Origin: Candidatus Woesearchaeota archaeon
GTDB lineage: Archaea > Nanobdellota > Nanobdellia > Woesearchaeales > UBA10216
Reading direction: 5' to 3'
Length of the DNA stretch: 38,978 bases
Assembly: GCA_002688315.1 (NCBI GenBank)
Contig: NZCN01000002.1
Span: 1 to 38,978, forward strand
Each line of letters starts with the position of its first letter. Position 1 is the stretch's first letter. The translations under genes and the position numbers were made by a program. Positions 1-8,331 of the stretch are shown here, in pieces. The notes under the pieces were generated by a model. The model was given only the letters and a program-made list of their open reading frames with translations, was not told the DNA's origin and ran no database searches.

Positions 1-1
1 A

Positions 2-58
2 AAGTGTAAAAGTCCATATTGGAATAAACCCAGAGTGAGAAAAATCAAGAAGAAATAA
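2..58 (+). CDS. C-terminal end of a zinc-ribbon protein (5' partial)
   Basis: Reading from base 2 gives a basic C-terminus, KCKSPYWNKPRVRKIKKK, before a TAA. The Cys-Lys-Ser-Pro-Tyr-Trp pattern followed by Asn/Asp-Lys-Pro-Arg is what I know from the second knuckle of small archaeal zinc-ribbon proteins, where the first cysteine of the CxxC pair would lie just outside the window. The rest of the gene is missing, so no function is assigned. It is not the end of a GyrB-like protein. The following TATA-like element suggests that gyrA is transcribed separately. The reading depends on one short frame, hence the moderate confidence. Confidence 0.55.
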   Translation, partial: KCKSPYWNKPRVRKIKKK

Positions 59-112
59 TTTTTTTAGCTAAAATAGCTCCCGCTTACTTAACAATACATA
101 TTTACCCAAACC

Positions 113-120
113 TTTTTATA
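113..120 (+). promoter_or_regulatory. TATA box (box A) of gyrA, with hairpin near the predicted 5' end
   Basis: TTTTTATA is the best box A upstream of gyrA. It predicts transcription from about base 143, giving a leader of about 44 nt, unlike the leaderless neighbours. The predicted leader starts with the perfect stem GTCGA-GAAA-TCGAC (143-156), capped by a GNRA-type tetraloop. No clear Shine-Dalgarno sequence precedes the ATG at 187. Confidence 0.5.
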
Positions 121-186
121 CCTCTATTTCTTTATGTTTATCGTCGAGAAATCGACTAATTTTACCTACCTTTTTTAGTCAGAAAA

Positions 187-2634
187 ATGACCGAAAATCA
201 GCCTCAGGATCAACGAATTGTACAGCGTGAAATTGAAGATGAAATGAAGGTTTCTTACCTTGATTACGCTATGTCTGTGTTAGTTAGCAGAGCGCTTCCT
301 GACATAAGAGACGGTCTAAAGCCTGTTCAAAGGCGCATTCTTTACACAATGTTCAGGCTTGGTTTGCTGCATAACAAGCCTACTCGTAAATCTGCAACTG
401 TTATTGGAAACACCATGGCTCGCTATCATCCGCATGGTGATATGGCTATTTACGATGCTCTTGTTAGGATGGCGCAGGATTTCTCATTGCGCTACCCTTT
501 AGTTGATGGACAAGGTAACTGGGGTAGTATTGATGGAGACAGAGCAGCAGCTTTTAGGTATACTGAAGCGCGTCTAAAAGCAATTGCAGAAGAGCTTCTT
601 TCAGATATTGACAAGGAAACTGTTGATTTTATTCCTAACTTTGATGGCTCGCTTAAAGAGCCTGTTGTTTTGCCTTCTAAATTTCCTAATCTTTTAGTTA
701 ATGGCAGTTCTGGTATAGCTGTTGGCATGGCAACAAATATTCCTCCTCATAATCTTAAAGAAACAACAGATGCTGTAATTAAGCAGATTGACAATCCAGA
801 CATTTCTATCAAAGAGCTTATGGAAGTAATGCCTGGCCCTGATTTCCCAACAGGAGCTATTGTTAGAGGAAAAGCAGGAATCACAAGCGCATACAATACT
901 GGCAGAGGTTTGTTGAGAGTAAGGTCAAAAACTTCAATTGAAACAAAAAAAGACCGCAATGTTATAATTGTTTCAGAAATTCCTTATCAAGTCAACAAGT
1001 CAATTCTTCTTGAGGAAATTGCAGAGCTTGTAAGAAGCAAAGTAATAACTGATATTTCAGATATCAAGGATGAGAGTGACAGAGAAGGCATGCGCATTGT
1101 AATTGAGCTTAAGAAAAATGCTAACTCTGATGTTGTCTTAAACCAGCTTTTTTCCCGTTCAAGGCTTGAATCAACTATTCCTGTTGCTTTGATTGGCTTA
1201 GTTGATGGAAAGCCAAGAACTTTGAGCTTAAAACAGCTTATCCAGGGCTTTATAACGCACCGTAAGAGCGTTGTTACAAAACGTTGCACTTTCGAGCTTA
1301 ACAAGGCTACTGAACGGCTTCATATTGTTGAAGGCCTTATTACTGCATTGAAAAACATTGATGCTGTTGTTAATGCAATTAAGGCGTCTAAGGACACTAA
1401 TGCTGCCAAAATTTCGTTAATGCAAAAATTTGAACTGTCTGAAAAGCAGGCAGTTGCTGTTCTTGATATGAGATTGCAAAAGCTTTCTTCTTTAGAGCAG
1501 CAGGCTTTAAGGGATGAAGAATCTCAGCTTAAGTTAAAGATAGCTGAGCTAAAAGAAATTCTTGGCTCAGAGCAAAAAATAATGGATATAATAAAATCAG
1601 AACTTATTGAAATGAAAGATAAGTATGGTGATGAAAGAAGAACGCAGATTGAGGATGTTGAAGAAGAAGAATTTGTTCGGGAAGACATGATTAAGCCTGA
1701 GGAAGTTGTCATGACAATAACTCATTCAGGTTATGCTAAGCGAACATCTATAGACCACTACAAGCAGCAGCATCGTGGCGGAAAAGGAGTGATTGCAGCC
1801 TCAACAAAAGAAGATGACTTTGTAGAGCAGCTTTTTGTTGCAAACACGCACTCATACATTCTTTTCTTCACAAATCGCGGCATAGTTCATTGGCTTAAAG
1901 TATTTGAGATTCCTGATGCTGGACGCAACGCCAGAGGCAAGGCTATTGTTAACCTTCTCAACCTTGGTGAAGGCGAGGAAATTACTGCTTTTGTTCCTGT
2001 TATGGAATTTAATCATGGAAACTTTTTGGTTATGGCAACAAGGAATGGCACGATAAAGAAAACAGAGCTTTCTGCTTACTCTAATCCAAGGAAAGGCGGC
2101 ATAATTGCAATAACTTTGGAAAAAGATGATGAATTAATAAGCGTTAAGCTTACCGACGGAAGCAATGAGATTATTCTTGCAACAAAAAACGGGCATGCTG
2201 TTCACTTTAAAGAATCTGATATCAGAACCACAGGAAGGTCTGCTAAAGGTGTTAGAGGCATTAGGCTTAGAGAAGATTCAGTTGTAGGAATGGTTGTTTC
2301 TGAGAAACCAAAGAGCCTTCTTACAGTCTGCGAAAAAGGTTATGGCAAGCGCACTCCGATAAGTGATTACCGTCTGATAAACAGAGGCGGTTATGGTGTT
2401 ATAAACATTCAGACATCTGAAAGGAATGGCAAAGTAGTTGGCATAGCTTCTGTTTCTGAGGAGGATGAATTGATGTTCATAAGCAGACATGGAATTATGA
2501 TAAGAGTTCCTGCCAAATACATTTCAGTTATTGGAAGAAACACCCAGGGCGCAAGAATAATGCGGTTAAAAGCAAATGACAGTGTTGTTGCAGTTGCGAA
2601 GATAGTGAAAGAAAACAACAACACTCAGCATTAA
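187..2634 (+). CDS. gyrA: DNA gyrase subunit A
   Basis: This is the breakage-reunion subunit of type IIA topoisomerase; with GyrB it introduces negative supercoils using ATP. The N-terminal part carries the family hallmarks: [20 protein letters not shown] near residues 34-53, the YHPHGD loop at 80-85 and the catalytic tyrosine Y125 in FRYTEARL. A long coiled-coil region (about 370-490) leads to the C-terminal beta-pinwheel. The GyrA box appears as QHRGGKG near residue 530, one substitution from the usual QRRGGKG, which argues for true gyrase rather than topoisomerase IV. At 815 residues it has normal length. Gyrase in archaea is of bacterial origin, which fits a DPANN genome. gyrB is not in the window. 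The start at 187 fits the family N-terminus. Confidence 0.97.
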   Translation: MTENQPQDQRIVQREIEDEMKVSYLDYAMSVLVSRALPDIRDGLKPVQRRILYTMFRLGLLHNKPTRKSATVIGNTMARYHPHGDMAIYDALVRMAQDFSLRYPLVDGQGNWGSIDGDRAAAFRYTEARLKAIAEELLSDIDKETVDFIPNFDGSLKEPVVLPSKFPNLLVNGSSGIAVGMATNIPPHNLKETTDAVIKQIDNPDISIKELMEVMPGPDFPTGAIVRGKAGITSAYNTGRGLLRVRSKTSIETKKDRNVIIVSEIPYQVNKSILLEEIAELVRSKVITDISDIKDESDREGMRIVIELKKNANSDVVLNQLFSRSRLESTIPVALIGLVDGKPRTLSLKQLIQGFITHRKSVVTKRCTFELNKATERLHIVEGLITALKNIDAVVNAIKASKDTNAAKISLMQKFELSEKQAVAVLDMRLQKLSSLEQQALRDEESQLKLKIAELKEILGSEQKIMDIIKSELIEMKDKYGDERRTQIEDVEEEEFVREDMIKPEEVVMTITHSGYAKRTSIDHYKQQHRGGKGVIAASTKEDDFVEQLFVANTHSYILFFTNRGIVHWLKVFEIPDAGRNARGKAIVNLLNLGEGEEITAFVPVMEFNHGNFLVMATRNGTIKKTELSAYSNPRKGGIIAITLEKDDELISVKLTDGSNEIILATKNGHAVHFKESDIRTTGRSAKGVRGIRLREDSVVGMVVSEKPKSLLTVCEKGYGKRTPISDYRLINRGGYGVINIQTSERNGKVVGIASVSEEDELMFISRHGIMIRVPAKYISVIGRNTQGARIMRLKANDSVVAVAKIVKENNNTQH

Positions 2635-2636
2635 CC

Positions 2637-2644
2637 TTTTATAC
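2637..2644 (+). promoter_or_regulatory. TATA box for the THUMP methyltransferase gene
   Basis: TTTTATAC lies three bases after the gyrA stop and is centred about 26 bp before the ATG at 2666. This spacing predicts a leaderless mRNA and an own promoter despite the tight packing. Confidence 0.55.
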
Positions 2645-2665
2645 TGAATTTTCTTTCTTTATTGC

Positions 2666-3790
2666 ATGAAAGCATTCGCAATTACTAATCAGGGTATTGA
2701 AAGCATTGCTGCTTCTGAAATTAAGGAGCTAGTTACTGCAACCAATATTGATGATAGTAATCATGTAATAACTTTTGATGTTAAAGATTTCAAGGATTTG
2801 TGTACTTTAACTTACTCTTCCCAGTCAATTTCAAGAGTTTGCTATTTAATTTGCGAGTTTGATGTTGCTAAATCTCTTGCAGCTACTACTAAAACTTTGC
2901 AGCAAAAAATAAAAAGTTTCAAAATAACTGATTGGACAGAAAAAGATTTTGTAGTTGAATGCCAGAGGCTTGGCACTCATGATTTTAACAGTGGTGATTT
3001 TTCTGATGCTGCAAATAACTTGATTTCTGAAGAAAAAATTAATTTCAAATCACCAAATTTAAGATTGTTTTGCTACATCAAAGATAACAAAGGCTATTTT
3101 GGCGTTGACATTGCTGGTTTTGACTTGAGCAAGCGCGAGTATAGAATCTTTGGCCATGCTTCTGACTTGAAAGCTCCTGTTGCTTATGCTTTAGTGAGGT
3201 TAACAGATTACAAGCAAAACACTAGTTTACTTGACCCTTTTTCCCGTTCAGGAGCAATAGCAATTGAGGCAGCTTTGTTTTCTGCAAGTTTTCCTGTAAA
3301 CTATTATCGTAAAGATAATTTTGCTTTTCTAAGCTTAAAGCCTTTTTCAAAGATAGATTTTGATAACTTTTTTGAACTTATTGATAAAAAAATAAAAACA
3401 AAGAAGCTGAAAATCTATAATTGTAGTTCTTCAATTGGGCATGTAAGATCTTCTGAGAAAAATGCAAAGGTAGCAGGCGTTAACAAGCTTATTAACTTTG
3501 CAAGAGTTGACGCTGAATGGCTTGAGTTAAAATTTGCAAAAATCGATGCAATAGTTTCCTATCCTCCATTGCTGTCAAAAAATAGTAATGTTGCAAATAT
3601 AAAGAAACTTTACTCTGAGTTCTTTTATCAGGCAAATTTAATCTTGTCAAAGAAAGGCAAGATAGTGTTAGCAGCTAAAGACGCAAATGCGTTGAAAAAT
3701 GCTGCTGCAAAGCATAACTTCAAGCTTTCAGAAACAATCCAGTTTAAAATGGGTGAGGAAGAAAGGGTTGCGCTTGTTTTTACGAAGTAA
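2666..3790 (+). CDS. THUMP-domain RNA methyltransferase homologue (RlmL/Trm14-like), altered motifs
   Basis: The protein has a ferredoxin-like/THUMP N-terminal half (starts MKAFAITNQGIESIAASEI) and a Rossmann methyltransferase half from about residue 165, the order seen in RlmL/Trm14 enzymes that make N2-methylguanosine in RNA. The fold landmarks are clear: KREYRIFGHASDLKAPVAYA before motif I, LLDPFSRSGAIAIEAAL at 188-204, and NAKVAGV near 267-273. Two catalytic-site motifs deviate. The family DPFCGSGT is DPFSRSGA (190-197), and the NPPYG motif IV is SYPPL (298-302), so the asparagine that normally contacts the target base is missing. It may be a diverged enzyme or a non-catalytic RNA-binding paralogue. 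Its 3' end overlaps the convergent glycosyltransferase gene by 11 bp. Confidence 0.8.
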   Translation: MKAFAITNQGIESIAASEIKELVTATNIDDSNHVITFDVKDFKDLCTLTYSSQSISRVCYLICEFDVAKSLAATTKTLQQKIKSFKITDWTEKDFVVECQRLGTHDFNSGDFSDAANNLISEEKINFKSPNLRLFCYIKDNKGYFGVDIAGFDLSKREYRIFGHASDLKAPVAYALVRLTDYKQNTSLLDPFSRSGAIAIEAALFSASFPVNYYRKDNFAFLSLKPFSKIDFDNFFELIDKKIKTKKLKIYNCSSSIGHVRSSEKNAKVAGVNKLINFARVDAEWLELKFAKIDAIVSYPPLLSKNSNVANIKKLYSEFFYQANLILSKKGKIVLAAKDANALKNAAAKHNFKLSETIQFKMGEEERVALVFTK

Positions 3791-5150
3791 TTGTTGCAAT
3801 TTTGCTTGATTTGACTTGGTTTCCTTTTTTGTTGAGTAAGAACCATTGCATTGATTTCCCCATAAGAACGCGGATTATGCCTATGTTAACGTGGTATGTT
3901 ACTATTAGTCCAATGCTAAATGATGCAATCAGCATGTGTGGGATTTTTTTCCAGTAGCCTATTTTTGATAGGCTGTATATTCCTGCAATTAATAGTCCGC
4001 TTGTAACCATTATGTTGCGTCCTGTTTCTAAAAAGAATTTGGCAAAGTTGATTGATTGCGGTTCATGTGTTATTATGCTTAACATTCCAACAATCAGGAC
4101 AGCTGCTAAAGCAGTGCTTAGCAAGTAGCCTGAAAAAATGTAGCTAACAAGCAGCTTCTCTTCTAAATTTAGTTTTTTGCCTAAAAATAGTTTCCTAGCA
4201 TGCTCTCGTAGCGAGAAAATAACTCCGTAAGCCCAGCGCTTTTGCTGTCTGTAAAGGTCGCCTGGCTTAAATGGCACTTCGTTTTCGCATTCAAGTTCAG
4301 GAAGGTACTGGATTTTTTTCCCGTTTTCCAGCAGTCTTAAGCTGTATTCAATATCTTCTGTTAGGCTGCCGTGTTCCCATCCGCCAAGATTTTCTAAAGT
4401 TGATTTTCTTACTGCTTCTGCTGAACCACATAATACGCTTAGCCTCTTTCTTTTGTTGAAAAATGGCAATGCTAGGTGATGGAAAATTGCCCCGATGGTT
4501 GACCCAAGTACTGATACCAGGTTTTGGTTCGCATTAGAGAATTTCCATCTTGCTTGCACGCCTTCGATAACGTTGTCGTGTTCCATTGGAGCTACAATGC
4601 GGTTGATAAAGTCTTTTGGTGGCATGAAATCAGAGTCAAATAGCACTAGGTATTTTCCTTTTGAGTGAGGAAGCAGGTTGTTCAGGTTTCCTGCTTTGTA
4701 GCCTGAGTTGTTTTCTCTTTTGAATGCTTTTACAATAGCGTGCTTTTCTGCGAATGATTTTATTTGTGCTGAGACTTCTGGCTTGTCACTGTCATCTCCT
4801 ATAAGAATTTCATACTTGTCTTTTGGATAGTCAAACTCAAGGCACTTTTCTGCACATCTTAGCGCTGCTAGTTCGTTTCTTGTTGGAATTTGGACTGTTA
4901 CAAAAGGAAAGTTTTCCAGCTTTTTTTCTTTGTAAGGTTCTTTCTTGTTGAACATGATGTATATTGTTGTGAGCAGATATATTGCAGATATTAACATAAG
5001 AACAAATAAAAGTGCATAAAACATGTTGTTGAAGATGACATGAAGAAAATCAAGTATAGGCCTTCCTAGCTCATTGTACTGCTTAAAGAACAATTCCCCC
5101 ATTCCAGCTGATTTTTGCATTATCAACTGCCAGCTTTCTATAAACGCCAT
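3780..5150 (-). CDS. Processive GT2 glycosyltransferase, cellulose/poly-GlcNAc synthase-like
   Basis: This is a membrane-integrated family 2 glycosyltransferase that would polymerise a sugar from a nucleotide donor and probably pass it through the membrane. It has N-terminal membrane segments (about 35-68), then the GT-A domain with DD (119-120), FDSD (171-174), TED (264-266) and the QQKRW signature (302-306) that marks processive synthases such as BcsA and hyaluronan synthase. Three or so further membrane helices follow (about 328-425). It lies 8 bp downstream of another QxxRW glycosyltransferase gene and is probably cotranscribed with it. The donor and product cannot be read from the sequence. 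The start at 5150 has no Shine-Dalgarno sequence, so translation may be coupled to the upstream gene. Confidence 0.88.
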   Translation of the reverse strand: MAFIESWQLIMQKSAGMGELFFKQYNELGRPILDFLHVIFNNMFYALLFVLMLISAIYLLTTIYIMFNKKEPYKEKKLENFPFVTVQIPTRNELAALRCAEKCLEFDYPKDKYEILIGDDSDKPEVSAQIKSFAEKHAIVKAFKRENNSGYKAGNLNNLLPHSKGKYLVLFDSDFMPPKDFINRIVAPMEHDNVIEGVQARWKFSNANQNLVSVLGSTIGAIFHHLALPFFNKRKRLSVLCGSAEAVRKSTLENLGGWEHGSLTEDIEYSLRLLENGKKIQYLPELECENEVPFKPGDLYRQQKRWAYGVIFSLREHARKLFLGKKLNLEEKLLVSYIFSGYLLSTALAAVLIVGMLSIITHEPQSINFAKFFLETGRNIMVTSGLLIAGIYSLSKIGYWKKIPHMLIASFSIGLIVTYHVNIGIIRVLMGKSMQWFLLNKKGNQVKSSKIATITS

Positions 5151-5158
5151 TTTTATTG

Positions 5159-6367
5159 TTATTTAACATAAAACTTTGTTTTTAACACTTTAAATTGCAG
5201 GAGACTTATAAATATTACCATATTTAAAACAATCGTATAGGGAAAGTAAAAAAACAAGGCTAAAATGTTCCTTAAGTGAAGTTTGTCCTTAAACATGAAT
5301 ATACCCATTATAATCATTAGTGAGCTTATTATTCCTGCTATTACTCCAAATATGCTATAAGTAGATATGCCCCATTCTGGGATCTTATATAACACATAGA
5401 ACGGTCCTGAAAGGGAAAACCATCTGAACAGGTAAGCAAGCATTCCTCCTTCTGGAAGCCAGTAATTGACTTGGTAAATTATTATAGGCAAGGAAAGGAA
5501 CGCGTAGAAGCTCCACCAAAACTGGTTTACAAAAAGGAATAAGATTGAGGGTGATTTTTTCAGCTGCCTGTTTTTAGATAGTGATTGGATGCCGCCTTGC
5601 CACCACCTGCTGCGCTGCTTGTAAAATCCTTTTAGAGTATCAGGAGCAACTGTGCTTGCTACTGCCTTATCTACACTATAAGTTCGATAGCCTGCTTGGT
5701 TAATCTCTAAGGATATGTCCATGTCTTCAGTTAGAGTGTCTTTCTTAAAGTAGCCTACTTTTTTAAGAACAGATTTGCGGTAGACAGATAAAGCTCCAAA
5801 AAACCACACACCGTTATTGAATACTTTAGAGAAACTTGTTCGGATTATATTGTGATAATAATATTCAATGTTCTGAAACATTCCTAAAATGCTGTTTCTG
5901 TTCTTTACCTTAAACACAGCTGTAGTTGCTCCTATTCCTTTATCAGAGAATGGTTTTACTATTTCTCTTATGCAGTTTTTTTCAGGAACTGTATCCGCAT
6001 CCAGTGCTATTATGAATTCATGCTTCGCAGCTTTAGCACCGAGCGTAAGCGCTTCCGACTTTCCTTTATGATTCTGAGAAAGCAGTTTAACAGGATAGCC
6101 TTTTGCTATTTCTGCTGTTCTGTCTGTAGAGCCGTCATCAACAACTATGACTTCCATCTTTGGATAATTGCTTGAGAAAACTGCATCCAGGCAGGCTTTG
6201 ATGTTCTTTTCTTCGTTGTACGCTGGAATGACAACGCTTGCGTCAGGTGTGAACTCCGGATATTTTCTGTGTATAAACAAAGACGCAACGTAAACTGCAA
6301 AAATAGTCAGGATAAATACCAGTAGGAGAAAGAACAAAATACTGCTAAAAATCATGACGATTTCCAT
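5159..6367 (-). CDS. Processive GT2 glycosyltransferase (QxxRW type)
   Basis: This is the second processive family 2 synthase of the tandem. One N-terminal membrane helix (about 5-32) precedes the catalytic domain, VVIPAYNEEKNI at 45-56, VDDGSTDRT (76-84), LDADT (122-126), TEDMD (213-217) and QRSRW (251-255). Three to four membrane helices close the protein. The layout is like PgaC/IcaA poly-N-acetylglucosamine synthases. Its paralogy with the next gene suggests a heteropolymer or two polymers, which is an inference. The start is ambiguous. A TTTAAA box near 6391-6397 would give a leaderless start at 6367, whereas TTATAA near 6380 would favour the ATG at 6355, five codons later. Confidence 0.88.
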   Translation of the reverse strand: MEIVMIFSSILFFLLLVFILTIFAVYVASLFIHRKYPEFTPDASVVIPAYNEEKNIKACLDAVFSSNYPKMEVIVVDDGSTDRTAEIAKGYPVKLLSQNHKGKSEALTLGAKAAKHEFIIALDADTVPEKNCIREIVKPFSDKGIGATTAVFKVKNRNSILGMFQNIEYYYHNIIRTSFSKVFNNGVWFFGALSVYRKSVLKKVGYFKKDTLTEDMDISLEINQAGYRTYSVDKAVASTVAPDTLKGFYKQRSRWWQGGIQSLSKNRQLKKSPSILFLFVNQFWWSFYAFLSLPIIIYQVNYWLPEGGMLAYLFRWFSLSGPFYVLYKIPEWGISTYSIFGVIAGIISSLMIIMGIFMFKDKLHLRNILALFFYFPYTIVLNMVIFISLLQFKVLKTKFYVK

Positions 6368-6404
6368 ACAACCCCTGTGTATTATAAACGTTTTAAATGT
6401 TTCG

Positions 6405-6740
6405 TTAAAGCAATTTTTTAGCTTTCAGCACTAGCAATACTATTACAATAATCGCTGGAAAGGTAAATTCTGTTACTTGTGAAAAAAGTTTTGTGCTAAT
6501 ATTTAATCTGCTTTGCAGAAAATTCAAAAACCCAAAATAAAACGGTATGCTTCCTAGGAATATGCCTAACAAAGCTATTATCTTTCCTTTTTTTTGCTTA
6601 TGCTTGATTTCTTTCAGTGCTTCTGTTCCAAAGTATATTGCTACTGCTCCAATAATGTAATTCAGAAGTGGAATCACAACAAATAAGCTGAGTATTAACG
6701 CAATAATTGCGTTTCTACTTCGTTTTTTTTCTTTTTCCAT
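6405..6740 (-). CDS. Small membrane protein, DUF4190-like
   Basis: A 111-residue protein with a basic N-terminus (MEKEKKRSRN) and three or four hydrophobic helices (about 10-37, 52-72, 88-108). The pattern AIIALILSL ... AIYFGTEALKEIKHKQKKGK resembles DUF4190-type membrane proteins, whose function is not known. It sits between two groups of glycosyltransferase genes. A box ATTTAAAC at about 6763-6770 is centred 27 bp before the start and predicts a leaderless transcript, so it begins a transcription unit that may run into the processive GT genes. Confidence 0.6.
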   Translation of the reverse strand: MEKEKKRSRNAIIALILSLFVVIPLLNYIIGAVAIYFGTEALKEIKHKQKKGKIIALLGIFLGSIPFYFGFLNFLQSRLNISTKLFSQVTEFTFPAIIVIVLLVLKAKKLL

Positions 6741-6789
6741 TTGCCTGAGGCTAAATCAACACTATTTAAACGTTTCTTAAGCTAAAGAA

Positions 6790-7476
6790 TTACCGCAGCA
6801 CTGCTCTAATAAGGGAAATAACCTGTTTCCTGCCTATTTTTGACTCTCCGCCTTTTCGTTCGCCGAAAGTGTAGTAAACATTTGCTATTTTACTCCTTCC
6901 GCAGTATCTCAGCAAGTCAAAAAGCACCTTATAACCTCTCTTTTCAAATTTTTCTTCCTTTCCTGCCAGAACATTCCTAAACAAAGCTCTTTCCATTCCA
7001 AAAAAACCTGACATAGGATCTTTAACATACCTTCCAAGCCTTAGCCTTGCAAGATTTGTTGCAACACTTGACATAAGCTTGCGTTGCAAAGGCCATTTTC
7101 CAACTACTTTTGCTCTTGTTCCAATAACTATCTGATTTCCTGCCCTTAGTTTTGCAATTATTTCTCCTATTTTTTCTGGTGGGTGCTGCAAATCACCGTC
7201 TATAACAACCAAATATTCTGTCTCCGCGCTTTTAACAGCATCCACAACACTTGCAGTCAGCCCATGTATGTTTTCACTGCTTCTGTCCAGCAATTTCACG
7301 TTTTTATTACTTCTATTAATCTTATTAACAATCTCTTTAGTGCCGTCAGTAGAACCGTCATCAGCCACTATTGCTTTTATTCCTCCATAGCTGCTGCTTA
7401 TTATCTTAATTAAATCAGAAATGTTTTTCCCTTCATTCAATGTTGGTATTATTACAGTTACATTAGAATAGTTCAT
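6790..7476 (-). CDS. GT2 glycosyltransferase, dolichol-phosphate mannose synthase (DPM1)-like
   Basis: A 228-residue GT-A enzyme that lacks membrane helices, as in soluble-type DPM1. It starts VTVIIPTLNEGKNI (6-19), then VADDGSTDGT (37-46) and the DxD element VIDGDLQHPP (91-100); DPMSGFFGMER about residues 153-163 is the usual acceptor-side motif of this subfamily. Members transfer a hexose from GDP- or UDP-sugar to a polyprenyl phosphate on the cytoplasmic face, providing lipid-linked donors for membrane glycosyltransferases such as the PMT-like proteins at 21907 and 38477. The exact sugar is not determinable. A TATA-like element near 7496-7506 predicts a leaderless start. Confidence 0.85.
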   Translation of the reverse strand: MNYSNVTVIIPTLNEGKNISDLIKIISSSYGGIKAIVADDGSTDGTKEIVNKINRSNKNVKLLDRSSENIHGLTASVVDAVKSAETEYLVVIDGDLQHPPEKIGEIIAKLRAGNQIVIGTRAKVVGKWPLQRKLMSSVATNLARLRLGRYVKDPMSGFFGMERALFRNVLAGKEEKFEKRGYKVLFDLLRYCGRSKIANVYYTFGERKGGESKIGRKQVISLIRAVLR

Positions 7477-7507
7477 TATGAAAAGAAGATATTAGCAGTA
7501 TAATAAA

Positions 7508-7966
7508 TTAATTGCCTTTTCTTTTTTTAATTTTAATCATGTCTCCAAGCGTCATTTCTGCGCTGCTCTTTTGCTGAGTTACTGGTTCGTCTTTTAACTC
7601 CTCAACAAGCTTTAATCCAAGCATTTTTTCCAGTTTTCTTGCTCTTTCTAGTGTTGGAACAATTGCTCCTGTTTCAAGCTTATGCAAAATTGATTCTTTT
7701 TCCGCAATCTTACTTGCAAAATCTTTTTGATTTAATCCAAGCTCTTCACGTTTTCTCTTCAAAAGCTCTCCAAAGTTGCTAACAACGTCTTCCATTGCTT
7801 CTGTTGTCTGCATTACTGGCTTGTTTTTCTTCTTTTCCTCGACGGCAATTTGTACTTTGCCAATTACTTTTCCATATCCACCACATCCATGGCAAACAGT
7901 CATTTCGCTGCCTTCAACTATTGCTTTAAACAATTCAGCTTCCTTTCCGCATAAGTCGCAGTTCAT
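7508..7966 (-). CDS. Multiprotein bridging factor 1 homologue (zinc ribbon + XRE helix-turn-helix)
   Basis: Archaeal MBF1 has a short N-terminal zinc ribbon and a Cro/C1-type helix-turn-helix, and both are present. The cysteine pairs are C3/C6 and C25/C28, and the HTH spans about 67-120 (FGELLKRKREELGLNQKDFA). MBF1 in eukaryotes bridges TBP and activators; in archaea it is ribosome associated and a possible translation or transcription factor. The Lys/Arg-rich end (MIKIKKRKGN) suits nucleic-acid binding. The gene lies 13 bp after the lipoprotein gene, and GGTG in the gap may serve as ribosome binding site, so the two could be cotranscribed. Confidence 0.92.
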   Translation of the reverse strand: MNCDLCGKEAELFKAIVEGSEMTVCHGCGGYGKVIGKVQIAVEEKKKNKPVMQTTEAMEDVVSNFGELLKRKREELGLNQKDFASKIAEKESILHKLETGAIVPTLERARKLEKMLGLKLVEELKDEPVTQQKSSAEMTLGDMIKIKKRKGN

Positions 7967-7979
7967 AGAAACACCATTA

Positions 7980-8276
7980 TTAGCTTTTCAGGTTCTCCAA
8001 GCACGACAAATAATCTTCTGTTTGCGCCCAACTGCACTGTCCTTCAACGCAGCCGCAGTTAGTTTGCTCCAGACAACTATATTCCTCTCTGTATTCGCAC
8101 GTTGTTATTATCATAGGAGCTTCCTCTGCAGTCGTGCAAACCTGCCCTGAGCACCCTGCAGCAGCACAGTCTGCATCAGTACTGCATTCAGCCTCTAGAT
8201 TTACTTTATCTTCAGTTTGACATCCTGCAAAAACTAATGCTAAGCTCAATACAACCAACAAAAAGAAAGCTTTCAT
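7980..8276 (-). CDS. Small cysteine-rich lipoprotein, eight-cysteine-cluster-like
   Basis: A 98-residue secreted protein. The N-terminus is a signal sequence ending in a lipobox-like VFAGC (cysteine 19). The mature part has ten further cysteines, including CSTDADC, GCSGQVC, CGC and GQCSW, a pattern like the archaeal 'eight-cysteine-cluster' proteins of unknown function. It is probably anchored outside the membrane and held together by disulfides. The gene has a leaderless promoter that appears to be shared with the divergent YjbQ-like gene: one A/T-rich box lies midway between the two start codons. The ligand or role is unknown. Confidence 0.7.
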   Translation of the reverse strand: MKAFFLLVVLSLALVFAGCQTEDKVNLEAECSTDADCAAAGCSGQVCTTAEEAPMIITTCEYREEYSCLEQTNCGCVEGQCSWAQTEDYLSCLENLKS

Positions 8277-8298
8277 AGAAAAAACACATACAGCTTAA

Positions 8299-8310
8299 TT
8301 ATTTATATTT
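8299..8310. promoter_or_regulatory. Shared TATA region for divergent leaderless genes
   Basis: TTATTTATATTT reads as a box A on both strands. It is centred near 8304, 28 bp from the plus start (8332) and 28 bp from the minus start (8276). This symmetry suggests one bidirectional TBP site, though two overlapping boxes are equally possible. Confidence 0.5.
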
Positions 8311-8331
8311 AATCCTCTTACCACCTTTAAA

